Shown piece after piece: positions 16,379 to 24,668 of a stretch of DNA of 45,551 nt. The stretch comes from Pseudomonadota bacterium. GTDB lineage: Bacteria > Pseudomonadota > Gammaproteobacteria > Burkholderiales > SG8-39. The stretch covers positions 434-45,984 of the forward strand of contig JAPLRD010000168.1 of NCBI GenBank assembly GCA_026399375.1, in the 5' to 3' direction. The notes beneath the pieces were generated by a model, which ran no database searches, was not told where the DNA came from, and was given only the letters and a program-made list of their open reading frames with translations. Each line of letters starts with the position of its first letter. The first letter of the stretch is position 1. A program made the translations under genes and the position numbers.

Positions 16379-18061
16379 TCAGGGGCTGTAGCCCGGGATC
16401 TTGCTCTCGTCGACGCGATCGATCTGGTTCGCGTCGAGAAACTGTTCGGCGTAGCGCAGATACACTTTCTGCCGGATGAACACATCGAACAGGTCCGGGT
16501 CGATGTGCCCCCCTTCCTTGAACTTGCCCAGTATCTGCAGGGATTCGGTCAGCGTCTTGCCTTTCTTGTACGGCCGGTCCCGGGCGGTGAGCGCCTCGAA
16601 GATGTCGGCTATACCCATGACCCGCGCCTGCACCGACATTTCGTCGCGCTTGAGGCCGCGAGGATACCCTTTTCCGTCCATGCGCTCGTGATGCCCGCCC
16701 GCGTATTCGGGCACGTGGCGCAGGTGCTTGGGCCAGGGCAGCGCCTCCAGCATTTTTATCGTCGCCACGATGTGGTAATTGATGATCTCGCGCTCCTTGT
16801 CGGTGAGCGTGCCGCGCGGGATGCAAAGGTTCAGCACCTCGTCATCGGTGAGGAAATGCGCGGTGTTGCCGGACTGATCCAGCCACTTGTAGCCGGCGAT
16901 CGTCTTCACGTGCTCCTGCGCCTCGGCAGGCATAAATTCGCCGCCTATGTTGCACTTGCGCAGGAATTCGCGATCCTGGTCAAATTGGCGCAAGCGCGCC
17001 TTGTATGCCTGCTCGAGCTGATTAGTGCGCTCCCGCATGGACAATTCATCCAGCCCCTGCTGCGGCAACGAGGCTATTGCCTTCAGCATTTCGATTTCAG
17101 CGTCGCGCTTGAGCACTTCGAAGCGCGTGTCGATCAGGTGGATGCGATCGAAGATCAGCTCCAGCTTTGTCGCCTTGTCCACCACGTGCACCGGCGTCGT
17201 CACCTTGCCGCAATCGTGCAGCAGGCCCGCGATTTTCAATTCGTAGCGATCCTTGTCGCTCATGTCGAAATCCATGAGCGCCCCCTGCTTGCTTTCGTTC
17301 ACCGCTTCGGCGAGCATCATGGTCAGTTCCGGCACGCGCTGGCAATGCCCGCCTGTGTAGGGCGATTTCTCGTCGATCGCGGTATTGATCATCGCGATGA
17401 ACGATTCGAACAGCGCCTCCAGCTGGTTGATCAGCTGCCGGTTGGTGAGCGCGATGGCCGCCTGCGACGCGAGCGATTCGGCCAGGCGCTGGTCCGCATT
17501 GGAAAACGCCACGATCTCGCCCTTCGAGGGGTCCACCGAATTGATCAGCTGCAACACGCCGATGATCTCGTTCTCGTGGTTTTTCATCGGCACCGTGAGG
17601 AAAGACTTGGACCGGTACCCCAGCTTCTTGTCGAAGTTGCGCGTGCCAGAAAAATCGAAGCCCTCCTCGACGTAGGCGTCGGCGATATTGACCGTCTTGC
17701 CTGTGAGCGCGGCGTAAGCAACCACCATCTGCTTGTTCGGCTGGCCCTCCTTGTCGTGCAGATGGATTGGGTAAAACGGAACCGGATTGCCCGTGGTGCC
17801 GCCCATGGCGATGCTGAGCGAATCGGTGCGCACGATCTCGAACTTCAGCCTCGGCGAACCCTCTTCCTCCGTCAGCAGATACAGGGTGCCGCCATCGGCG
17901 CGCGTAATGACCTTGGCTGCGAGCAGTATGCTTTCCAGCAGCCGGTTGATGTCCCTCTCGGCCGAAAGCGACGCTCCAATTTCGTTTAGCTGTTCCAGCC
18001 GCCGGAACAGGTCGTCCACGGTCTGGACCTTCAGACCCTGACCGCCGGGCTCCGCCGTCAC
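16379..18061 (-). CDS. GAF-HD-GYP protein, predicted c-di-GMP phosphodiesterase
   Basis: 560 residues, cytoplasmic. GAF domain about 18-205 (LGYRSKSFLTVPMKN, then IIGVLQLINS), followed by a helix, then an HD-GYP domain about 225-535. The HD pair is in GLLHDCGKVTTP and the second signature is HHERMDGKGYPRGL, followed by ADIFEALTARDRPYK, so all main metal-binding motifs appear intact. HD-GYP enzymes hydrolyse c-di-GMP (some cGAMP). Between the HD pair and the next conserved His there are about 110 extra residues, largely charged helix, not usual for the family. It is last of eight same-strand genes, 32 bp after the ATPase. The GAF input ligand is unknown. Confidence 0.88.
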   Translation of the reverse strand: MTAEPGGQGLKVQTVDDLFRRLEQLNEIGASLSAERDINRLLESILLAAKVITRADGGTLYLLTEEEGSPRLKFEIVRTDSLSIAMGGTTGNPVPFYPIHLHDKEGQPNKQMVVAYAALTGKTVNIADAYVEEGFDFSGTRNFDKKLGYRSKSFLTVPMKNHENEIIGVLQLINSVDPSKGEIVAFSNADQRLAESLASQAAIALTNRQLINQLEALFESFIAMINTAIDEKSPYTGGHCQRVPELTMMLAEAVNESKQGALMDFDMSDKDRYELKIAGLLHDCGKVTTPVHVVDKATKLELIFDRIHLIDTRFEVLKRDAEIEMLKAIASLPQQGLDELSMRERTNQLEQAYKARLRQFDQDREFLRKCNIGGEFMPAEAQEHVKTIAGYKWLDQSGNTAHFLTDDEVLNLCIPRGTLTDKEREIINYHIVATIKMLEALPWPKHLRHVPEYAGGHHERMDGKGYPRGLKRDEMSVQARVMGIADIFEALTARDRPYKKGKTLTESLQILGKFKEGGHIDPDLFDVFIRQKVYLRYAEQFLDANQIDRVDESKIPGYSP

Positions 18062-18093
18062 TTAGGTGTTCCCCATCGCCGCCGGTCGCGCGC

Positions 18094-20355
18094 TTACTTG
18101 ATGCAGACCGCGCGCACCACGGACATGTCGGTGAGCCCCATCAGGACCTTCTCCATGCCGTCCATTTTCAGCGTGCGCATGCCTTCGTCGAGGCAGCAGG
18201 CCAGCATTTCGGCCACGCGCGAGTGCTCCTGGATCAGCTTTTTCAGCGGGTCGGTGCCGACCAGCAGTTCGTGCAGGCCGACCCGGCCTTTGTAACCGCT
18301 GCCGCCGCAGCCGTCGCAGCCGACCTTCTTGTACATGGTGAACTGGCCCTTGTCGTTGGCGTAGTTCTTGACCCATTCCTTGTATACGTTCTCGTAGCCT
18401 TCCTTCGGATTCTGCTTGAAAGTGGAGGTATTGACCAGCTCGCTGCAGTATTCGGTGAGGAAGGCCTTCATTTCCTCCGGGGCCGGGCTGTAGGCCTGTT
18501 TGCACTTTCCGCACAGGCGTTTCGCCAGGCGCTGGGCCAGGATGCCGAGCAGGGCGTCGGAGAAGTTGAACGGGTCCATCCCCATGTCGAGCAGCCGGAT
18601 AATCGATTCCGGCGCGCTGTTGGTGTGCAGCGTGGCGAACACCAGGTGGCCGGTGAGCGAGGCTTCGATGCCCGTCCCCACGGTTTCCTTGTCCCGCATC
18701 TCGCCCACCATGATGATGTCCGGGTCGGCTCGCAGGAACGCCTTCATCACCATGGCGAAATCCAGTCCCGCCTTCTTGTTCACCTGCACCTGGCGCAATC
18801 TCTTTTGCGTGATTTCGACCGGGTCCTCGGCGGTCCAGATCTTGGTGTCCGGCGTGTTCAGATGCTTGAGCACCGAGTGCAGCGTTGTGGTCTTGCCCGA
18901 ACCCGTCGGCCCGCAGACGAAGAACAGCCCGTAGGGTTTGCTCACCACCGTCTTGAGCGTTTCCAGGTTGTGCGGCGTGAGACCGAGCTTGTCCAGCGGA
19001 ATCTTGCCGTCCTGCGGCCTGCGCTTTTCGGAAATGTCCAGGTCGCACATGATCTTGACCCGCGCGACGATCGCGTTTCGATACGACGCGGGGATCTCGA
19101 TATAGGGCGCAAGCGACCCGTCCTTGCGGAAGCGGACCTCGGTCTTGCCTTTGCCCGGATAGGATTCGATGTGGATGTCCGATGCGTTCTGGTTGTAGGC
19201 GTCGATGACGATCTTGTTCACCAGCTTCACCAGCTCGTTGTCGGCCGCCTGCGACAGGTCGTCGCCCGAACCTTCGCCGCCGCCCTCGTCGTCGTCCTCC
19301 AACCCGGAGAGCATGTCGCCGATGTCGCCGGTATCGAGGACTTCGGCCCCAAAGAAGATATTGAGCGTTTCCTTGAAATCGCGCTGCGTGGTGACGCGGT
19401 ACACCAGCTTGCTCTTCGGGAACACGTTCTGCACGATGCGCGAGCTCTTTACCCGCTCCGGATCTAGGCACAGTATGACAACGCCGTCCTTGCTGTCGTC
19501 GATCGGCACCCACTGGTTCTGCTCGACATACTCGCGCTTCAGGTTCTTCAGCAGCTCGGCCGGCTTGATCCGGTCCGACTTGTGGGCTTCGTAGGGAACA
19601 CCGAAGAATTTCGACAGCGCCTGGCCGATGGCGGGCAGCTTGACCTGGAACTCCTCGATCAGCACCTGCTCCACGTCCACCGCCTTCTTGCGCGCCGAGC
19701 GTGCCGCCAGTTCGAACTCCGCCGGCGAGATCACCGCGTCGCTCACCAGGAAATCGTACTTGGTCTTGATGACCTGCGGTTTCTGCCTCTGCTTGAAGGC
19801 GATGGCGAGTGTCTGCGCCAGCTGGTTCACGCCCTCTTCCATCAGCGCGGTAAAGGGCACCCCGGCCTTGTTGTTGATGATCTGGATGACGCCGATCAGC
19901 TCTTCACCCTCGGTCACCGGCGCCACCAGCATCTGCTTGGTGCGGTAGCCGGTGCGCTTGTCGACCTCCTGCAGGAAGCGCAGGTTCGGGTTGATCCCCT
20001 TCAGCTCGACCTCGTCGTAGACGTCCCGGATGTTGATCATCTTCTTCGAGAACGCGACATAACCGCCGATCGAGTGCTCGGCGATCGGCAGCTTCAGGTC
20101 TTTGAAGGAATTTAGCCCAGTCTTGACCTTCGACACAATGGACTGCTTGTCCTCGCCGACGATATAGATCGTAAGCCGGTCGGCGTTGAACAGGCTGCAG
20201 ATGTCGGTCGAAACCTCGAGCATGATCTCGTCGATGTTGGAGGTCGCGTGAATCTTGTTGGTGACATTCTGCAGATTCTTCGAAAACATCAGCCTGGCGT
20301 TGACGTCGGCCGATCCCGCTGCCGCGGCTGGTGGGGTATTCAGAACTGCGCTCAT
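18094..20355 (-). CDS. GAF-containing PilB/GspE-type ATPase with an internal deletion
   Basis: 753 residues. GAF domain about 25-188 (GYRTKQMLVAPVTEGEELIG, then INNKAGVPF), an MshEN/T2SSE-N-like domain about 198-330 whose nucleotide motif looks degenerate, an acidic Gly linker (about 352-366), then the secretion ATPase. Walker A GPTGSGKTTT about 482-491, Asp box TAEDPVEI, Walker B DPDIIMVGEMRD, His box GHLVFATLHTNS. A zinc-type cysteine set (CGKC, CDGC) is split by about 60 residues. Between PQDGKI and PLDKLGL about 38 residues normally present (the strand with IELRV..IPT and VVMRIL, which includes arginines that reach the nucleotide) are absent. The frame is intact. Hexameric ATPases of this family drive pilus extension or type II secretion, but no partner genes are nearby, so this may be a regulatory relative. 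Separated from the upstream gene by 219 bp. Confidence 0.85.
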   Translation of the reverse strand: MSAVLNTPPAAAAGSADVNARLMFSKNLQNVTNKIHATSNIDEIMLEVSTDICSLFNADRLTIYIVGEDKQSIVSKVKTGLNSFKDLKLPIAEHSIGGYVAFSKKMINIRDVYDEVELKGINPNLRFLQEVDKRTGYRTKQMLVAPVTEGEELIGVIQIINNKAGVPFTALMEEGVNQLAQTLAIAFKQRQKPQVIKTKYDFLVSDAVISPAEFELAARSARKKAVDVEQVLIEEFQVKLPAIGQALSKFFGVPYEAHKSDRIKPAELLKNLKREYVEQNQWVPIDDSKDGVVILCLDPERVKSSRIVQNVFPKSKLVYRVTTQRDFKETLNIFFGAEVLDTGDIGDMLSGLEDDDEGGGEGSGDDLSQAADNELVKLVNKIVIDAYNQNASDIHIESYPGKGKTEVRFRKDGSLAPYIEIPASYRNAIVARVKIMCDLDISEKRRPQDGKIPLDKLGLTPHNLETLKTVVSKPYGLFFVCGPTGSGKTTTLHSVLKHLNTPDTKIWTAEDPVEITQKRLRQVQVNKKAGLDFAMVMKAFLRADPDIIMVGEMRDKETVGTGIEASLTGHLVFATLHTNSAPESIIRLLDMGMDPFNFSDALLGILAQRLAKRLCGKCKQAYSPAPEEMKAFLTEYCSELVNTSTFKQNPKEGYENVYKEWVKNYANDKGQFTMYKKVGCDGCGGSGYKGRVGLHELLVGTDPLKKLIQEHSRVAEMLACCLDEGMRTLKMDGMEKVLMGLTDMSVVRAVCIK

Positions 20356-20574
20356 AGTGACCTCGTCAATCGATCCGTGCGGCCGGGCAGCCGCTTTGCA
20401 ACGTCCTGTCTGGTGCTGGCTTCACAATGTGAGGACGGACGTCCAGTACTCCCCACATCCCGAAGCCGGGGTCCATATCGGCCATCCTGAAATGGCCGTT
20501 TGCTACTATACGACAAAAAAAGCCGCACGCGCACTTGCCGCGCACGCCACCGGCCGTGAAATCCGGCCCCCGCC
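20356..20574 (-). other. Intergenic gap inside the signalling cluster, possible internal promoter
   Basis: The only large gap in the cluster. On the minus strand a seven-T run follows a GC-rich stretch after the rhodanese gene (around 20514-20520), then TATAGT near 20506-20511, which could be a -10 without a clear -35. A 6-bp perfect hairpin GGCCAT/ATGGCC follows near 20481-20498. The ATPase and HD-GYP genes may therefore form a second transcript. Nothing else is seen. Confidence 0.35.
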
Positions 20575-21669
20575 TCAGGGCATCCTGTCGCCGCCCCAGA
20601 GCCCGCCTTCGAGAACGTAGACGTTGTAGCCGCGCTGCGCCAGCAGAAAGGCCGCGGCGGAGCTGCGCCTTCCGCTCTGGCAGTAGACGACGTATTCCTT
20701 GTCGATGTCCAGCGCGCCGAAGGCGTTGCGGATTTCGGATAGCGGAATATTGACCGCTCCGGGCAGCTTGTCGTACTGATATTCGGACATATAGCGCACG
20801 TCTATCCACTCGGCGCCCTCCAGCACCCTCTGCTGCGCCTGCTCCATGTTGATTTCCCGCAGCAGCGGTTCACGCAGCAGCACGTCGAAATCCTGCTTGC
20901 TCAGGCGCAGCAGACTGCCGTCCGTCTTCATGGTGACGGTGGCGTTGCGCTTGGATTCTGACACCAGCGCCTCTTCGCCGAAGGTGTCGCCGCTTTTCAA
21001 CTCGGCCAGTGCCATGCCGACACCGCCTACCGTGCGCTCGACATGGCATTTGCCGGACTCGACCAGGTAGTAATAGTCGCCCTCGGATCCCTGGCGGATG
21101 ATCACTTCACCTTCTTTCGCCTCGAAGCGCTCGAAGCGCCGCAGCAACTCTTCGATGTGAGCCGGCGGCAGCTGCGAGAAGGCGCCGAAGCGCAGCTTGT
21201 TGATTCCAAGCAACCCGGACAGGGCGCCCCAGTCGGCGCCGGCGGCGGGCTCCTGCGCCACCATCTGACCGCGCCTGGCCATCTGGTCCCAGGTGAGCAT
21301 GATATCCAGCAGGTCGTCGTCTATGCGTATCAGTTGCACCTCGGTCACCGCCCTGGCCGAGGTGAACAGCCGGCGTTTGCCCAGCGCGTAGCGGGCATCG
21401 GCAGAGCCGCCGACCACCACCTCCGATCTGCCCTGCCCGTAATCCAGCGCGAGTTCGCCCCGAAGCAGATAGACCGACTGGCCCGCAATGGACCCCGTAT
21501 GGAACGGATCCAGATTGCGCCCGGCGGACTCGATATAGCACAAGTCGGCGAGTTCCTGCAGCCGCACGTCCGACAGCGACGACAGTGGGTCCAGACCTTT
21601 CAATGCGGCCGCGCCCACCCTGGTTCCGGGCGGAAAGGCTTCCGGCGCCGTCTTTGAGGGCGTGGCCAT
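20575..21669 (-). CDS. Tandem cNMP-binding domain protein with C-terminal rhodanese domain
   Basis: 364 residues from ATG 21669, which shares one base with the stop of the upstream gene; longer in-frame starts would run back through that gene. Two cyclic-nucleotide-binding folds: the first (about 30-135) lacks a recognisable phosphate-binding cassette, the second (about 165-285) has FGEEALVSESKRNATV with the FGE and Arg that hold the cyclic phosphate. No DNA-binding helix-turn-helix follows. Instead residues 290-364 are a rhodanese domain with the active-site loop CQSGRRSS (Cys330), suggesting sulfur-transfer or a signalling use. No membrane segments. Likely a cyclic nucleotide receptor for the cyclase two genes upstream; the ligand identity and the rhodanese substrate are unknown. 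Confidence 0.87.
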   Translation of the reverse strand: MATPSKTAPEAFPPGTRVGAAALKGLDPLSSLSDVRLQELADLCYIESAGRNLDPFHTGSIAGQSVYLLRGELALDYGQGRSEVVVGGSADARYALGKRRLFTSARAVTEVQLIRIDDDLLDIMLTWDQMARRGQMVAQEPAAGADWGALSGLLGINKLRFGAFSQLPPAHIEELLRRFERFEAKEGEVIIRQGSEGDYYYLVESGKCHVERTVGGVGMALAELKSGDTFGEEALVSESKRNATVTMKTDGSLLRLSKQDFDVLLREPLLREINMEQAQQRVLEGAEWIDVRYMSEYQYDKLPGAVNIPLSEIRNAFGALDIDKEYVVYCQSGRRSSAAAFLLAQRGYNVYVLEGGLWGGDRMP

Positions 21670-22436
21670 CAGAACTCGAACACCTGGTTGTTCTGCAGCA
21701 TGCGCGGCTTGTACTGCCCGGCGCAGTCCTCGATTTCCTGCATCGTCAATTCGATCTCTCCAGGCTTGAGATGGGTGATGAACACCTCGGCATTGCACTC
21801 GAGCTTTGCCAATTCCTCGGCGAGAAGGCTGGGACAAAGGTGCTTCGATGCGATGGCGAGATCCCGTTCCCGGTCGCAGAAAGCCGTCTCGATGATCAGA
21901 TAGCGCAGATTGGCGATCTTGTTGACTATTTTCCACAGCGGGTCATTGGTGGTCGTGTCCCCGGTGAATACCAGGCTGGCGCGCCCGGAGTCGACCTGAT
22001 AGCCGACCGCGGGCACCGTATGAACGGCTGGCAGCGCGGTTATCTTCCTGCCTTTCAGTTCGATCGTCTGCCCCAGTTCCATCGCCTCGTAGCGCATGAA
22101 CGGATTGGCCGGGGTGGGGACCTGGGTGAAGTCGGGCCAGATGCTCCAGTTGAAAACGTGGTTGCGCATGATCTCCAGCGTCGGCTCGGCCGCGTGGACC
22201 GTGAGCGGCTTGTTGCGCATCCCGCCCACTGTGTCGACCAGGAAGGGAATGGAGCAGATGTGGTCCAGATGCGAATGCGTGAGGAAAATGTGGTCGATCA
22301 GCATCAGTTCCGCCAGCGACACGTCGCCCACCCCGGTGCCCGCGTCGATCAGGATGTCGTTGTCGACGAGCAGCGACGTGGTGCGCAGGTGCCGCCCGCC
22401 GATACCACCGCTGCATCCGAGCACCCTGAGCTTCAT
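21669..22436 (-). CDS. Metallo-beta-lactamase-fold hydrolase, class II cyclic nucleotide phosphodiesterase-like
   Basis: 255 residues. The metal motif is THSHLDHICS (residues 53-62), close to the H-x-H-L-D-H signature of class II cAMP phosphodiesterases, with further ligands His139 (PAVHT), Asp160 (VFTGDT) and His222 (ITHLKPG). The N-terminus MKLRVLGCSGG is typical of the fold, and there is no signal peptide, so it is cytoplasmic. Placed 9 bp after the adenylate cyclase gene and overlapping the cyclic-nucleotide receptor gene by 1 nt, it is best read as the enzyme that removes the cyclic nucleotide. Other possibilities are a phosphoryl-ester hydrolase or RNase Z-like enzyme; the genomic setting favours a phosphodiesterase. 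Confidence 0.8.
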   Translation of the reverse strand: MKLRVLGCSGGIGGRHLRTTSLLVDNDILIDAGTGVGDVSLAELMLIDHIFLTHSHLDHICSIPFLVDTVGGMRNKPLTVHAAEPTLEIMRNHVFNWSIWPDFTQVPTPANPFMRYEAMELGQTIELKGRKITALPAVHTVPAVGYQVDSGRASLVFTGDTTTNDPLWKIVNKIANLRYLIIETAFCDRERDLAIASKHLCPSLLAEELAKLECNAEVFITHLKPGEIELTMQEIEDCAGQYKPRMLQNNQVFEF

Positions 22437-22445
22437 TCCGGCGGC

Positions 22446-24668
22446 TTATTTCGTCTTGAAGGCTGTGACCCCGTCCCAGTCGGGACTGGGTGGATCGGCA
22501 CGGCACTCTTTGATGCGCTCGAAGTACAGTTGGTATAGCTTGCACTCCGGCGACATGCGCTGCACGTTGAACAAGTCCATTTCGGCCTCGTCCCACTTCT
22601 GCGCCCGGTAGGCGCGCAGCGCCTTGTGCCAAAGCTTGATCTCGTCCATCACCTTCTTGTCGACCTGGCCTTCGATGCCGATCGGCTCGAATATGTCGAC
22701 CGGCTCGTCCTTGCCCTTCACCTTGACCCGGTCGACTTCGCGGAACACGATGTCTTTCACGATCCGCCGGGTATTCATGCCGACGAGAATCCCGACGCCG
22801 TAGACGCGCGTCAGGCCCTCCAGACGCGAGGAGAGGTTGACCGCGTCGCCCATCACCGTATACGCCTTGCGCAGTTTCGAGCCCATGTCCCCCACCCGCA
22901 TCTGGCCGCTGTTGACGCCGACGCCGATGCGGATCGCGGGCCAGCCGCGCGCGACCATCTGCTCACGCAGTTTGTCCAGTTCGGTCTGCATCGCCATCGC
23001 AGAGATCACCGCCTGGCGCGCATGCTCGGCATCGGCGACCGGCGCCCCCCAGAAAGCCATGATGGCGTCGCCTATGTACTTGTCGAGCGTGCCGCGGTTG
23101 CTACGGATCACCAGGCTCATCGAGGTGAGATAGTCGTTGATGAACTGCGACAGTTCTTTCGGTTCCAGGCTCTCGGAGATCGAGGTGAAGCCGACGATGT
23201 CGGAGAACAGCACGGTCAGTTCCTCGCTCTTGCCCTCCATGCTGTATTTTTCCGGATCCTGCGCCATCTTGTCGACCAACTCCGGCGGCACGTATTGCCC
23301 GAACAGCTCGGTGAACTGGCGCTTGCTGCGCGACTCGACGAAGTAGCCCCAGGACATGTTGAGCGCGAATAGGAGCACGGTCATCAACAGGCTCGATGCC
23401 AGAGGCAGCACCAGGCCGCCCTTGGTCCATACCAGCACGTTGAGCCCGATGATGAGCGCCAGTGCGAGCAGCGACGCCAGGGTTGCCTTCAGCGGGCTCA
23501 GCAGGGGCACGAGCAAGGCCAGCGCGATGCCTCCGACCAGCAGGAGCACCACCTCCGCGCCCAGCATGTAGGGGGGCTTCTGCTTGAAATCGTTGTCCAG
23601 CATCGCCGCGATCATGTTGGCGTGTATTTCCACCCCGGGATAAACGCTTCCCACCGGCGTGGAGCGCAGATCGAGCAGGCCCGGCGCCGAAGTGCCTATC
23701 AGGGCGATCTTGCCCTTGAGTTCCTCCTTCGACACCTTGTCGGCGTAGATGTCGGCGAAGGAGATGTACTTGAAGCTGCCGCGCTTGCCGCGGTAAGGAA
23801 TCAGCGCGCTGACATTTTCGTCCACCGGAATGGTCACCGGCCCCGCCTTGAGCCACTCCAGGCCGGAGTACCCCTTGCTGACGAAACGCTCCCCGGGCAT
23901 GCCGGGCTCCACTTTCGGGTAGCCCGCCAGCACCCGGATCATGGCGAGCGACAGCGCCTCGTAATAAGCGCCGTTATATTCCGCCAGAATCGGCACCCGA
24001 CGCGACACACCATCGGGATCGACCAGCGGGTTGAAATGGCCGGCATTGGCGGCCGTGGCCTGGAATTCCTTCAGATTGCCGCCGAAGCCCCGCCATGATG
24101 TGAAGCTGATGTTCCTGCCCTGGAACGTTCCGGCGGGCAATACCGGCTCCGGAATGGCGCCGGACTGCACTGCATTCTCCTCGCTGTTGAAGTAATAGCC
24201 CAGAACCACAGGCCGGCCCTTCAGCGTGTTGGCGAAAATCATGTCGTAATCGAGTTCCGGGCGCAGGTCGTTCAGTGCCGACTGGAACTGGCCCACATCC
24301 TTCAGCTTGTTCTTGGCCAGTTTGTCCAGCACCGGCAGGCCGGAACTTTCATCCGGTTCGGCGAACACCACGTCAAAGCCGATAATGACGACGCCGTATT
24401 CGTCGAACAGCTTCTTCAGCAGTGCCGAGATCTTGTCCCGGCGCCATGGCCAGCGCCCGAGGACGTTCTTGTCCAGGCTGCGCTCGTCGATGTCGAGTAT
24501 GACAACGCGCGAATCGACGCCCCCGGGCATGGTCAAAGCCAGCCGGGTGTCGTACATGATGTTGTCGAGCCGGGAGATGAGGCCGATGTTGTAGAACTTT
24601 CCGGCGTGGCCGACGAACAGCAGCATGACGGCGAGGCCAAGCGCAATTCTGACGATATGCTGTTTCAA
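22446..24668 (-). CDS. CHASE2-domain class III adenylate cyclase
   Basis: 740 residues. One N-terminal membrane helix (about 7-22), an extracytoplasmic CHASE2 sensor (about 30-350; DNIMYDTRLALTMP, ILDIDERSLDK, GRWPWRRD), three helices (about 368-440), then a class III cyclase domain (about 480-650). Metal aspartates are Asp490 (LFSDIVGFTS) and Asp534 (KYIGDAIMAFWG); the base-specifying pair is Lys530 and Thr604 (AYTVMGD), as in class IIIb adenylate cyclases; the transition-state Asn611 and Arg615 are present (VNLSSRLEG). All catalytic residues are therefore in place and the predicted product is cAMP. The C-terminal 70 residues are helical and TPR-like. The start overlaps the FHA gene stop by 4 nt (ATGA). 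Confidence 0.92.
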   Translation of the reverse strand: MKQHIVRIALGLAVMLLFVGHAGKFYNIGLISRLDNIMYDTRLALTMPGGVDSRVVILDIDERSLDKNVLGRWPWRRDKISALLKKLFDEYGVVIIGFDVVFAEPDESSGLPVLDKLAKNKLKDVGQFQSALNDLRPELDYDMIFANTLKGRPVVLGYYFNSEENAVQSGAIPEPVLPAGTFQGRNISFTSWRGFGGNLKEFQATAANAGHFNPLVDPDGVSRRVPILAEYNGAYYEALSLAMIRVLAGYPKVEPGMPGERFVSKGYSGLEWLKAGPVTIPVDENVSALIPYRGKRGSFKYISFADIYADKVSKEELKGKIALIGTSAPGLLDLRSTPVGSVYPGVEIHANMIAAMLDNDFKQKPPYMLGAEVVLLLVGGIALALLVPLLSPLKATLASLLALALIIGLNVLVWTKGGLVLPLASSLLMTVLLFALNMSWGYFVESRSKRQFTELFGQYVPPELVDKMAQDPEKYSMEGKSEELTVLFSDIVGFTSISESLEPKELSQFINDYLTSMSLVIRSNRGTLDKYIGDAIMAFWGAPVADAEHARQAVISAMAMQTELDKLREQMVARGWPAIRIGVGVNSGQMRVGDMGSKLRKAYTVMGDAVNLSSRLEGLTRVYGVGILVGMNTRRIVKDIVFREVDRVKVKGKDEPVDIFEPIGIEGQVDKKVMDEIKLWHKALRAYRAQKWDEAEMDLFNVQRMSPECKLYQLYFERIKECRADPPSPDWDGVTAFKTK

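Noticed and set aside
16505..17989. A long plus-strand open frame opposite the HD-GYP gene
   Set aside because: Shadow of a well-supported gene with intact catalytic motifs.
22446..24668. Guanylate cyclase activity
   Set aside because: The base-specifying residues are Lys530 and Thr604, not the Glu/Cys pair of guanylate cyclases.
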